A stretch of DNA of 64,000 nt from Cystobacter ferrugineus (GTDB taxonomy: Bacteria > Myxococcota > Myxococcia > Myxococcales > Myxococcaceae), in the NCBI RefSeq assembly GCF_001887355.1, contig NZ_MPIN01000003.1, forward strand, positions 686,278 through 750,277, read 5' to 3'. The position numbers and the translations under genes are program-made. Under the pieces are notes generated by a model that made no database searches, was not told where the DNA came from, and saw only the letters and a list, made by a program, of their open reading frames with translations. Below, piece after piece: positions 52,644 through 62,264 of this stretch (position 1 is the first letter of the stretch; every line of letters starts with the position of its first letter).

Positions 52644-53867
52644 GTGTTAAGCACCGGGGCCGTGCAGGCCCTGCTCGTTCTTCTCGCCATCTCGGCGCTG
52701 TCGCTGCTGGCCTCCCACCGCCGGGTGCTGGATCCGAACCATTCACCGGTCCTGGTCCAGCTCGCCGCCAGTGGTCTGCTCTTCCTCGCCCTGGGCGCGG
52801 TGTTGGGGCCGGATCTGGTGGGGTTGCTGTCCTGGCAGGACTTGAACTCGCTGCAGCCGCTGCTGGCCCTGGGACTGGGCGTGGCGGGGATGAGCGTGGG
52901 GTTGGATCTGGAGCCGCGGCTGTTGAGGCTCTTGCCGCGCGAGGTGTACGTGGCCGCGCTGGCGCACTCCGGCACGGCCTTCCTGTGGGTGGCGCTGCCC
53001 CTGGCCGGACCCCTGCTGTTCACGCTGGGACTGCCGCCGGGCAAGGCGGTGGGGGCGGCGGCGCTGCTGGGCGCGGCGGCGAGCCTGTCCTCGGGACACT
53101 TCGCGGTGCTGGGCTACCGCAGTGGGCGCATGGAGCGGCGCACGGGGCTGTCCGTGGCGCTGCTCACCATGTTGGACGACCTGGTGGGCCTGGGGGTGCT
53201 CATGGTGGCGCTGACCTTCGGCGCGGCGGCGCATCCCGGAGAGGGGTTGGGGCTGGTGGCGCTCGCGCTGCTCTTGGGGGTGGCCTGTGGCGGGCTGATC
53301 GCCATCCTCATGCAGGGGCTGAACGATCAGGGCGAGCTGATGGCGGTGCTGCTCGGCGGGGTGGCGCTCGTGTCCGGAGCGTCGGCCTACCTGCGCGTCT
53401 CCACGCTGCTGACGGGGGTGGCGTGTGGGGCCACGCTCGCACTGGTGGGCGGCCGCGCGGTGCGGGGGGCGGCGCGCGTGCTCGGCCGCTTCGAGCGGCC
53501 CGCGTACCTGCTGCTCATCTTCCTGGTGGGGGCGCACGTGCAGCCGCGAGACGTGCTCGCGTGGGCGCTGGTGCCGGCGTACCTGGGACTGCGCTTCCTC
53601 GGCAAGGTGATGGGAGGGGCGCTCGCGCTGCGCATCGCCGGCCAGACCCTGGCGCTGCCGCCGCGGCTGGGCTACGCGCTCATCGCCCAGGGAGGGCTCG
53701 CGTTGTGCCTGGTGGTGGAGTACCTGGTGCTGGTGCCCGGGCCCCTGTCGCAGCGGGTCTTCGACGTGGTGGTGGCGGGGGCGCTCATCAACGAGGTGCT
53801 CGGCCACTGGGCCTTCAGCCAGGTGCTCTCGCCCATCACCTCGCGGATGAGGGGAGGGGTGCGATGA
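52644..53867 (+). CDS. Cation:proton antiporter (CPA2/Kef-like), first of pair
   Basis: A 407-residue, highly hydrophobic protein with about 11-12 membrane helices, starting at GTG 52644. Typical features are an early helix break (LVGLLSWQDLNSLQPLLALG), the glycine-rich GMSVGLDL, GAAASLSSGHFAVLG, LLTMLDDLVGLGVLMVAL (the DD pair is at the place of the ion-binding Asp), and the closing helix ALINEVLGHWAF. No TrkA-N/RCK domain is attached. It overlaps the second antiporter gene by 4 bp. Together with the PII-like gene they may form a heteromeric regulated antiporter. Confidence 0.82.
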   Translation: MLSTGAVQALLVLLAISALSLLASHRRVLDPNHSPVLVQLAASGLLFLALGAVLGPDLVGLLSWQDLNSLQPLLALGLGVAGMSVGLDLEPRLLRLLPREVYVAALAHSGTAFLWVALPLAGPLLFTLGLPPGKAVGAAALLGAAASLSSGHFAVLGYRSGRMERRTGLSVALLTMLDDLVGLGVLMVALTFGAAAHPGEGLGLVALALLLGVACGGLIAILMQGLNDQGELMAVLLGGVALVSGASAYLRVSTLLTGVACGATLALVGGRAVRGAARVLGRFERPAYLLLIFLVGAHVQPRDVLAWALVPAYLGLRFLGKVMGGALALRIAGQTLALPPRLGYALIAQGGLALCLVVEYLVLVPGPLSQRVFDVVVAGALINEVLGHWAFSQVLSPITSRMRGGVR

Positions 53868-55162
53868 AGCCCGCGCTGATGCGCCTGCTGCTGTTGCTGG
53901 TGCTGCTGGCGGCGATCTCCCGGGCCCAGTTGTGGCGGGTGGACACGGGCACGTCGGTGGCGCTGGCCGCCGGGGCGCTGCTGTTGTGTGGCCTGTTCGC
54001 GGGCAAGGTGGCCAAGGGCGTGGGGCTGCCCCGGCTCACGGGCTACCTGCTGGTGGGCGTGGTGGTGGGGCCGTACGCGCTGGGCTTCATTCCCGGCGCG
54101 GGGGTGAAGGGGTTGGAGCTGGTCAAGGGGCTCGCGGTGAGCCTCATCGCGCTGGTGGCGGGCACGGAGCTGGAGTGGGGGCTCATCCGCCGGGTGGGAG
54201 CCAAGGTGGTGGCCCTGTGCTGCCTGGTGTGTGGCGTCACCTTCCTGGTCATCTTCGGCGCGCTCCTCGCGCTCCGGCCGTGGCTGCCCTTCCTCGCGTC
54301 CATGACGCTGACGCAGGCGCTGGCCGTCAGCTCGCTCATCTCCATGGTGGTGGTGTCCTTCTCGCCCACCGTCACCATCGCCATCGTGCAGGAGACGGCC
54401 GCGCGGGGCTCCTTCACCGAGTTCCTCATGGCGCTCGTCATCATCGGCGACCTGGTCGTCATGGTGGGCTTCGCCGTGGCGGCGGGCCTGGCGCGGGCGA
54501 GCTTCGGCGGTGGGCTGGACGTGGGCGGGCTGTTGACGGGGGTGGGGTGGGAGTTGTTCGGCTCCATGGCGGTGGGCGCCGTGCTGGCGCTGTGCATGCT
54601 GCTGTACATGCGGCAGGTCAAGCGCGAGCTGCCCCTGTTCCTGGTGGGGCTGTGCTTCGCCTCGGCGGAGGCCGGCGCGCGCATGCATCTGTCGCCCCTC
54701 ATGGTGTCGCTGTCGGCCGGGGCGCTCATCGTCAACCTGGATCCCCGCGAGGGCGAGCGCATCCACCACGCCATCCAACGCGCGGGCCTGCCCATCTTCG
54801 CGCTCTTCTTCGCCGCGGCCGGGGCGGGGCTCAAGCTGGACACGCTCCTCATGGTGGGGCCGGCGGCGATGCTGCTCGTGGTGCTGCGCGCCGCGGCCAT
54901 CTATGGCTCGTGCCGGCACTTCGCCCCGGCGGAGGATCCCCGGCTGCGGCAGAACCTGTGGATGGGACTCATCTCCCAGGCGGGCGTCACCTTCGGTCTC
55001 GCGGCGCTCGTCTCGCGCACCTTCCCCACCTTCGGCCCCCAGGTGGAGGTGCTCATCGTGGCGATGATCACCGCGCACGAACTCATCGGCCCCGTCCTCA
55101 CCCGGCGGGCCATCCAGCGCAGCGGCGAGTCCCACGCGGACGAGTCACCCGGCGCGGCCTAG
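53864..55162 (+). CDS. Cation:proton antiporter (CPA2/Kef-like), second of pair
   Basis: The 432-residue protein starts at ATG 53864 within the stop of the previous gene. It has about 12 membrane helices, including GLPRLTGYLLVGVVVGPYAL (the family's first conserved motif), LVAGTELEW, LVIIGDLVVMVGFAVAAG (with the putative ion-binding Asp) and AMITAHELIGPVL. No soluble RCK domain is present. It exchanges Na+ or K+ for protons across the inner membrane. The close coupling to a paralogue suggests that both are needed in equal amounts. Confidence 0.85.
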   Translation: MKPALMRLLLLLVLLAAISRAQLWRVDTGTSVALAAGALLLCGLFAGKVAKGVGLPRLTGYLLVGVVVGPYALGFIPGAGVKGLELVKGLAVSLIALVAGTELEWGLIRRVGAKVVALCCLVCGVTFLVIFGALLALRPWLPFLASMTLTQALAVSSLISMVVVSFSPTVTIAIVQETAARGSFTEFLMALVIIGDLVVMVGFAVAAGLARASFGGGLDVGGLLTGVGWELFGSMAVGAVLALCMLLYMRQVKRELPLFLVGLCFASAEAGARMHLSPLMVSLSAGALIVNLDPREGERIHHAIQRAGLPIFALFFAAAGAGLKLDTLLMVGPAAMLLVVLRAAAIYGSCRHFAPAEDPRLRQNLWMGLISQAGVTFGLAALVSRTFPTFGPQVEVLIVAMITAHELIGPVLTRRAIQRSGESHADESPGAA

Positions 55163-55176
55163 CGGAGACACACCCC

Positions 55177-55791
55177 ATGGCGCCAGTCGCACCCATCCTC
55201 GAGGTCAACGCGGAGCACCCCCAGCCCCGGCACGTGCAGCGCGCCGTGGACATCCTCTCCGGCGGCGGCGTCATCGCCTACCCCACGGACACCTACTACG
55301 GCCTCGGGTGCGATCTCGGCTCGAAGAAGGGGATTGAGCGGCTGTACAAGCTCAAGGGGCTCGACCGGAAGAAGCCCCTGTCCATCCTGTGTCCGGATCT
55401 CTCGGACGTGGCGAAGTACGCGCACGTGAGCAACTTCGCCTACCGGACGATGAAGGGGCTGACGCCCGGCGCCTTCACCTTCATCCTCGACGCCACGCGG
55501 CTGGTCCCCGAGGTGATGATGTCCAAGCAGAAGCAGGTGGGCATCCGGGTGCCGGACTCGGCGCTGGCGCGTGCGCTGGCCGCCGGGCTGGGCCGGCCCC
55601 TCGTCACCACCTCGGCCACGGACGCGGAGGGCGAGCCGCTCACCGACGCGCGCGGCATCAAGGACGCGCTCGGGCACGGGTTGGATCTCATCCTCGACGC
55701 GGGGGTGACGCTGCTGGAGGCCAGCACGGTGGTGTCGCTCATCGGCGATCAGCTCGAGGTGCTGCGCCAGGGCAAGGGCCAGCTGGACTGA
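55177..55791 (+). CDS. Sua5/YciO/YrdC family (L-threonylcarbamoyladenylate synthase-like) protein
   Basis: The start is ATG 55177, giving 204 residues, the length of YciO/YrdC stand-alone proteins. Motifs include GGGVIAYPTDTYYGLGCDLG, RLYKLKGLDRKKPLSILCPD, TPGAFTFILDAT, VGIRVPDS and PLVTTSATDAEGEP. KxR/SxN positions typical of threonylcarbamoyl-AMP synthesis are mostly kept, though the SAN motif reads SAT. It may therefore be YciO-like rather than the t6A enzyme itself. It follows the antiporter by 14 bp and precedes xerD by 10 bp. Confidence 0.85.
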   Translation: MAPVAPILEVNAEHPQPRHVQRAVDILSGGGVIAYPTDTYYGLGCDLGSKKGIERLYKLKGLDRKKPLSILCPDLSDVAKYAHVSNFAYRTMKGLTPGAFTFILDATRLVPEVMMSKQKQVGIRVPDSALARALAAGLGRPLVTTSATDAEGEPLTDARGIKDALGHGLDLILDAGVTLLEASTVVSLIGDQLEVLRQGKGQLD

Positions 55792-55801
55792 GGGGCGCGG
55801 C

Positions 55802-56758
<957 letters not shown>

Positions 56759-57011
56759 CCCCTCGGGCATGGACAAACACTTGCATCGCCCCGGGAGGCC
56801 AGGGGTGGAAGTGGGCGGTGTGCTCCTCGCCCCCGGGGCCGAGGCGGATGTGAATGATTGCACCGTTCCGCCCGCTCGTCTGTTCGGGTTTTGAATATCA
56901 GTCTTTCCTCTTTTTTCCTGGCTACGCCCATTCAAAGACAACCGGTACTGTCTTCTTCGTTGTCACGGCTGGCGTAAAGGACGTCACGCCTGGAAAGCGA
57001 AGGAGCTCGAG

Positions 57012-60000
57012 ATGAAGCGCGGACACGACTGTCCATTCCCCGGGGGGGCTGGGGAGCGGAGGGGTGGGCGGGGGCGGCTCTTCATGGCGTGGGTGGCACT
57101 GGCCTCGGGGGCGGCCTGCACCAGCAACGGCGACAAGGACGCGCGGGAGGGGACGAGCACCCGGAGCGGGCTCGTGGAGAGCTGCACGGTGCGGCCGCCC
57201 TCCACGGGCAACTTCGAGCCGGAGCTGAAGTGGAGCTGGACGGGGGGCACCACCCTGCCCGAGTACAAGCAGGTGATGATGACGCCCGTGGTCGTGGACG
57301 TGAACGGCGATCACATCGCCGACATCATCTTCGGCTCCTTCGCGGGGACCAACTACGCCACCGACGGTGTGCTCCGGGCCATCAGTGGCGATGACGGCCA
57401 CGAGGTGTGGACGGTGACGGATCCGGCGCTCCGGGTGAAGGCCTCCGCCAGCCTCGCCGCGGGCGACATCGACGGGGACGGCAAGGTGGAGATCTGCGCC
57501 ATCCCCGAGAATGGCCGGGGCGTCCTCTGCTTCGAGCACGATGGCGGCTTCAAGTTCCGCACGCCCCAGGGCGCCAATGACTACAACGAGTGGGGTGGCC
57601 CCTCGTTCGCGGACCTCGAGGGCGATGGCAAGGTGGAGATCATCGACGGCAACCGCGTCTACACCGCGACGGGCCAGCTCAAGTGGTCGGGCGTGGATGG
57701 CATGGGGGGCGCGCAGGGCACCGGCCCCGTCTCCTTCGCGGTGGACCTCGACGGCGACGGCAAGCAGGAGGTCATCAATGATCGCGCCGTCTACCGGCAT
57801 GACGGCACCCTCAAGTGCTCCAATACCCTCGTGCCCCACGGCTTCGCCGGCGTGGCCAACTTCGACGCCGATCCGGCGGGAGAAATCGTCGTGACGGGCC
57901 ACGGCAAGGTGAGCCTGCTCGATGACAACTGCGGCCTGTTGTGGAGCCGGGACGTCCATGTGACGGGCCACGCCCCGTCCGAGGCGGGCCATGGCGGGGC
58001 GCCCAACATCGCGGACTTCGACGGCGACGGCAAAGTGGAGATCGGCCTCGCGGGAGACTGGAACTACACCGTCTACAAGGCGGATGGCGGCGTGCTGTGG
58101 ACGAAGTCCACCCGCGACTTCAGCTCCGGGCGCACCACCTCCACCACCTTCGACTTCGAGGACGATGGCAAGCTGGAGGTCATCTACGGCGACGAGCTCC
58201 ACTTGCGCATCCTCGACGGCGCCACCGGTGCGGTGCGCTTCGAGGTCCCCAACTCCTCGGGCACCACGTACGAGTACCCCATCGTCGCGGACCTGGACGG
58301 CAATCAGGTGGCGGAACTGCTGGTGGTGACGAACAACCACGCCGCCTCCGGCACCAACGGCCTGCGCGTGTACCACGACAAGAAGGAGGGCTGGGCCCAT
58401 GCCCGGCCTCTCTGGAACCAGCACGCCTACTCGGTGACGAACGTCAACGATGACGGCTCCATCCCCGCGCGCCCCGTCGCCCACTGGCTCCAGCCCCGGC
58501 TCAACCTCTTCCGCTCCAACCTCGCCAACGCCACGGGGGAGGGCCCGAGCCCCTACGCCGCCTCGGATCTGCTCGCCTCGGATGTCTCCGCCTTGTGTGT
58601 TGGCTCCGGCTGGCTCGCGCTCACCGCGATGGTGCACAACCAGGGCGAGCGCCCGGTGGGCTCCGGCGTGAAGGTGGCCTTCTATCGGGGCAACCCCGCC
58701 TCGGGCGGGCAGTTGCTGGGCGTGGCCACCGTCGCGGCCATGCTTCCCGTGGGAGGCAGCGAGGTCGCCACCGTCTCGGTGACCTCGTCCTTCACCGGCA
58801 TCTCGGAGGTGTGGGCTGTCGTGGATGACGACGGCGCGGGCCATGGCCGCGAGACCGAGTGCCGCGAGGGCAACAACTCCGCCTCCGGCCTGGGCGATCT
58901 CACGTGCTCGGTGACGCCGGCCAACAAACCGCCCGTGGCGCTCTGCCGCGATGTCACCGTCGACGCGAACGCGGCCTGTCTGGGCACGGCCAGCGTGAAC
59001 CACGGCAGCCATGATCCGGACAACGGCCCCTCACCGCTCACGCTCACCGAGGAGCCCGCCATGTCCTTCGGGCCCGGCACCCACCCCGTGAAGCTGACGG
59101 TGTCCGATGGCGACGCGAGCGCCTCGTGCGTGGGCACCGTCACCGTGGTGGACACCTCGAAGCCGTCCCTGACCTGCCCCGCCGCACGGGTGCTCGACAC
59201 GTGCTCGCCCTCGGGGACCTCCGTCTCCTACTCGCCCACGGCCGCCGACAACTGCGGCGCGGCCACCGTCACCTGCTCCCACGCCTCCGGCTCCACCTTC
59301 CCCGTGGGCAGCACGGACGTCTCCTGCACCGCGAAGGACCCCGCCGGCAACACGAACTCCTGCCAGTTCAACGTGCGGGTGCGGGGAGACGCAACGCCGC
59401 CCGTGTTGAGCTGCCCCACCGCGCCCGTGGTCGCCAACACCTGCTCGGCGTCGGGGAGTCAGGTCCACTTCAACACCAGCGCCTCGGACACCTGCGGCGC
59501 GGCCACCGTCACCTGCTCCCACGCCTCCGGCTCCTCCTTTCCCGTGGGCAACACGGACGTCTCCTGCACCGCGAAGGACCCCGCCGGCAACACCGCCTCC
59601 TGCGCCTTCTCCGTCCAGGTGAAGAACGGCGCGGATCCCTCCGTCCCCCCCGTGGCGGGCGAGAGCAAGGAATTGAAGTTCTGGGCACCCACCACCTTCT
59701 ATGAAACCGTCTCGCTCTCCGATTGCGCCGCCCCCGCCAAGGACTCGTGTGGCAACCCGCTGCCCCTGGAGACCCACGGCCGCCTCCTCCGGGTGACCTC
59801 GGACGAGGAGGAACTCGACGAGGACGGCGACGAGGTGCGCACCTGCCATGACATCGTCGACGTGTGGCCCTCGTCCGTGAAGCTGCGGGCCGAACGTCGG
59901 CACAATGGGAATGGCCGCGTCTACACCCTCCACTACGCCGTCAAGACGTCCGCCGGAGCAACCACCGAGAGCACCTGCCGCGTCCTCGTGCCGTACCATC

Positions 60001-60095
60001 CGCTCTTCCCCGCCGTGGACAATGGACCGAAGTTCTGCGTCGGCACCGGATGCCCCTCGGGCACCACGGAGGGCAATCCCCGGTGCTGGCGCTGA
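57012..60095 (+). CDS. Large FG-GAP/VCBS-repeat, CARDB and HYR-domain lipoprotein
   Basis: The 1,027-residue product starts after GAAGGAG and has a lipoprotein-type N-terminus (LASGAACTS). Residues about 90-460 contain FG-GAP/VCBS calcium-loop repeats (DVNGDHIADIIFGS, DIDGDGKVEICA, DLEGDGKVEIIDG, DFDGDGKVEIGL), suggesting a beta-propeller. A CARDB-like domain follows (VHNQGERPVGSGVKVAFYRG). Next are two near-identical HYR domains (CGAATVTCSHASGS, VSCTAKDPAGNT) and a C-terminal Cys-rich region. It is a probable surface adhesin or matrix protein and stands alone in transcription. Confidence 0.82.
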   Translation: MKRGHDCPFPGGAGERRGGRGRLFMAWVALASGAACTSNGDKDAREGTSTRSGLVESCTVRPPSTGNFEPELKWSWTGGTTLPEYKQVMMTPVVVDVNGDHIADIIFGSFAGTNYATDGVLRAISGDDGHEVWTVTDPALRVKASASLAAGDIDGDGKVEICAIPENGRGVLCFEHDGGFKFRTPQGANDYNEWGGPSFADLEGDGKVEIIDGNRVYTATGQLKWSGVDGMGGAQGTGPVSFAVDLDGDGKQEVINDRAVYRHDGTLKCSNTLVPHGFAGVANFDADPAGEIVVTGHGKVSLLDDNCGLLWSRDVHVTGHAPSEAGHGGAPNIADFDGDGKVEIGLAGDWNYTVYKADGGVLWTKSTRDFSSGRTTSTTFDFEDDGKLEVIYGDELHLRILDGATGAVRFEVPNSSGTTYEYPIVADLDGNQVAELLVVTNNHAASGTNGLRVYHDKKEGWAHARPLWNQHAYSVTNVNDDGSIPARPVAHWLQPRLNLFRSNLANATGEGPSPYAASDLLASDVSALCVGSGWLALTAMVHNQGERPVGSGVKVAFYRGNPASGGQLLGVATVAAMLPVGGSEVATVSVTSSFTGISEVWAVVDDDGAGHGRETECREGNNSASGLGDLTCSVTPANKPPVALCRDVTVDANAACLGTASVNHGSHDPDNGPSPLTLTEEPAMSFGPGTHPVKLTVSDGDASASCVGTVTVVDTSKPSLTCPAARVLDTCSPSGTSVSYSPTAADNCGAATVTCSHASGSTFPVGSTDVSCTAKDPAGNTNSCQFNVRVRGDATPPVLSCPTAPVVANTCSASGSQVHFNTSASDTCGAATVTCSHASGSSFPVGNTDVSCTAKDPAGNTASCAFSVQVKNGADPSVPPVAGESKELKFWAPTTFYETVSLSDCAAPAKDSCGNPLPLETHGRLLRVTSDEEELDEDGDEVRTCHDIVDVWPSSVKLRAERRHNGNGRVYTLHYAVKTSAGATTESTCRVLVPYHPLFPAVDNGPKFCVGTGCPSGTTEGNPRCWR
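59252..59593 (+). repeat. Tandem HYR-domain DNA repeat
   Basis: The segments 59252-59353 and 59492-59593 are nearly identical over about 100 bp and lie exactly 240 bp (80 codons) apart inside the HYR part of the surface lipoprotein gene. The few differences include CACCTTC/CTCCTTT and GCAGC/GCAAC. The similarity at silent positions points to recent duplication or gene conversion. Confidence 0.85.
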
Positions 60096-60118
60096 CGGGA
60101 GGGCGCTGAGTCGAGCGG

Positions 60119-60149
60119 GGGGCCGGGCGCCGCGTTGGCTCCCGGCCCC
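60119..60149. terminator. Bidirectional transcription terminator hairpin
   Basis: GGGGCCGGG (60119-60127) and CCCGGCCCC (60141-60149) form a perfect 9-bp stem with a 13-nt loop between two convergent genes that end at 60095 and 60172. No T-tract is evident, as is common in very GC-rich genomes. Confidence 0.6.
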
Positions 60150-60171
60150 TCGGCGTGTCCGCCCCCTCGTG

Positions 60172-61260
60172 TCAGGGAACGGGCACGCGGTCGCCGAGCT
60201 TCTCGCGGCGGATGAGCAGCAGCTCTCGCAGGATGATCTGCGCGGTCGCCATCAGTGGCACCGCCATCACCGCGCCGATGATGCCAGCGAGCTCGCCGAA
60301 GAAGACCACCGCGAACAGGGTGAGCAAGGGGTTGACGTGCACCGTGCGCCGGAAGACGAGCGGCGCGAGCACGTTGCCCTCCGTCACCCCGTAGAGGACG
60401 AAGTAGACGAAGACCAGCAATGCCTTCCAGACGCCCGCCGTGGCGAGCGTCAGCAGGGTGACGAAGCCGCCCGCGACGATGGGCCCCGCGTAGGGCACGA
60501 GACTGGAGAATCCGCTCGCGATGCCCAGGGGCAGGAAGAAGGGCATGCCGAGCAGGGCCAGGCACGTGGAGGTCAGCAGGGCGTTGATGCTGCAGATGAG
60601 GGTGAGGCCGCTCAGGTAGCCGCCCGTCGCGCTGTACATCTTGTCCAGGACGCGCTCGTAGCGGGGCCGGCGCTCGGGCAGCGCCTGCGCGAGGACACGT
60701 TGGACGAGCCCCGGGCCGAAGATGAGCATGAACACCATCAGGAAGACGACGGTGATGATTGCGCCCACCAGGCTGAAGGCCCCGGTGACGGCATCGAGCA
60801 GGGGAGGCAGCGCGCCCGAGGCCAGCTCGGCCGGATTCTGATCCTTGCGCTGGAGCTGCTCCAGGACGTTGAAGCGCTGATCCACCAGTTGGAAGAACCG
60901 TGAGGTGCGGACCTTTTCGATCAGCTCCGGCGCCTCCCTGGCGAGCGCCTCGCCCTGGGTGATGGCGGCCGGAACGACGATCAGCGCGAGCGCCGTCAGG
61001 ACGATCAGCACCGCGGCGAGCACCACGGAGATGGCGGAGCTCCGTCTGAACCTCGCGCGCTGGACGAGCAGGCTCACCAGATGATCCAACGCCATGGCGA
61101 ACAGGGCGGCGAGTCCCGTGAGGATGAGCGCCGCCTCCGTCTTGACGATGAGCACGGCGAACACGGCCACCGCGAGCACTGCGAAGCAGACGGTGAAGGC
61201 GGTCTTGAGGGTGACTTGCGACGGTTGTCCAACCGACGAATCAATGTCCGCGTCCGCCAC
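60172..61260 (-). CDS. AI-2E family transporter (PerM-like)
   Basis: I chose GTG 61260 because a G-rich ribosome site lies 9 bp upstream; a TTG at 61269 would be too close to it. The 362-residue protein has about eight membrane helices and the family signatures GFSSLVPYAGPIVAGGFVTL and FGELAGIIGAVMAVPLMAT, with a characteristic periplasmic/cytoplasmic helical insert (LIEKVRTSRFFQLVDQRFNV). Members export diverse small molecules or ions; AI-2 export is shown for only a few, so the substrate is open. Confidence 0.9.
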   Translation of the reverse strand: MADADIDSSVGQPSQVTLKTAFTVCFAVLAVAVFAVLIVKTEAALILTGLAALFAMALDHLVSLLVQRARFRRSSAISVVLAAVLIVLTALALIVVPAAITQGEALAREAPELIEKVRTSRFFQLVDQRFNVLEQLQRKDQNPAELASGALPPLLDAVTGAFSLVGAIITVVFLMVFMLIFGPGLVQRVLAQALPERRPRYERVLDKMYSATGGYLSGLTLICSINALLTSTCLALLGMPFFLPLGIASGFSSLVPYAGPIVAGGFVTLLTLATAGVWKALLVFVYFVLYGVTEGNVLAPLVFRRTVHVNPLLTLFAVVFFGELAGIIGAVMAVPLMATAQIILRELLLIRREKLGDRVPVP

Positions 61261-61429
61261 GTGTGCCAACCCCCTCGCCCCAACGCATCCCCAGTGCCCA
61301 GGGTGTGTCCGGACTCGGGCGGCGGCAACAACCGTTCGACCGCCTGACTGCTCCTCGAGCAGGAATCACCGGACGGGGACGCCCGTGCTCCGGGTTGATC
61401 ACCGATCGGGTCGGGTCCAGCTTCCATCC

Positions 61430-61629
61430 ATGAAACTGCCCGTCATGCCTCCGGTGGCGCCCATGCTCGCCAGGCTGGTGCGAGAAATCCCGGAGGAGGG
61501 CGAGGTGCTCTTCGAGCCGAAATGGGACGGATTCCGCGCCATCGTCCATCGCGACGGGGACGAGGTCATTCTCGGTAGCCGCAACGAGCGGCCGATGACG
61601 CGCTACTTTCCCGAGGTGCGCGCCCCACA
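61430..61629 (+). pseudogene. ATP-dependent DNA ligase, 3'-truncated remnant
   Basis: From ATG 61430 the frame encodes the ligase N-terminus: PPVAPMLARLVREIPEEGEV, the catalytic-lysine motif FEPKWDGFRAIV, and SRNERPMTRYFPEV. Similarity ends at about 61620, where the sequence passes into the 3' end of the convergent ankyrin gene. More than 200 residues of the ligase are missing. It is a remnant cut by insertion of the ankyrin/lipoprotein cassette. Confidence 0.75.
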
Positions 61630-61631
61630 TT

Positions 61632-62261
61632 TTACGGGTTGCGGCCCCGCGCTCCCCGGAGCAGTTCGAACGCGGCGTCCCATATTTGGGAATCGGATGC
61701 ACCGCGCGGCGGCAGGCGGTCGCGGGCGGGCCGGTCGTCCTCGTCCGGGGCTTCTGGATCGGCACCCGCGTCGAGAAGCAGCCTCATCATCGGGATGTCC
61801 AGCCGCGATGCCGCAAGCCCGAGCGCAGTGTATCCGGCCTGCCCGCCCCATTCGTTGATCGTCCTAGCGGCCCCCGCGCCCAGGAGGAGAGAGGCGATGC
61901 CCAGAGCGCCCACGCCCGCGCACGCCCGCAGTGGCGTGTCCCCTTCGCTGCTACGCACGTTGGGATCAGCCCCCGCCTTCAGGAGCGCTTTGACTGCCGC
62001 CTGCTGGCCTTCGAACACCGCCACCAGCAAAGGGGTCACGTCCCGCCCGACGTTCCATGTGTTGACGTCCGCGCCGTGCTCGAGGAGCGCCATGATCACG
62101 TCGAGCCCGCCTCTCTCTGCGAGCTCGTTGATGGCCACATGCAGCGGACGCAAACCCGGCCACTGTGCCTGCGGCTCGTTCGGATCGGCACCACCGGCCA
62201 GCAGCGCCTTGACCCGGGACGAATCGTGCTGTTCGATCGCTGCGAAGAGTTCTTTCGACAT
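61632..62261 (-). CDS. Ankyrin-repeat protein, probable immunity protein
   Basis: The 209-residue cytoplasmic protein has about five ankyrin repeats (DSSRVKALLAGGADPNEPQA, LDVIMALLEHGADVNTWN, QAAVKALLKAGADPNVRSSE, LGIASLLLGAGAA, DIPMMRLLLDAGADPEAPDE). Ankyrin proteins are known as immunity proteins in polymorphic toxin systems. This one follows after 3 bp the gene of a lipoprotein with a toxin-like C-terminus, in the same toxin-then-immunity order as the two AHH/Imm11 pairs in this window. A role other than immunity cannot be excluded. Confidence 0.72.
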   Translation of the reverse strand: MSKELFAAIEQHDSSRVKALLAGGADPNEPQAQWPGLRPLHVAINELAERGGLDVIMALLEHGADVNTWNVGRDVTPLLVAVFEGQQAAVKALLKAGADPNVRSSEGDTPLRACAGVGALGIASLLLGAGAARTINEWGGQAGYTALGLAASRLDIPMMRLLLDAGADPEAPDEDDRPARDRLPPRGASDSQIWDAAFELLRGARGRNP

Positions 62262-62264
62262 GGC

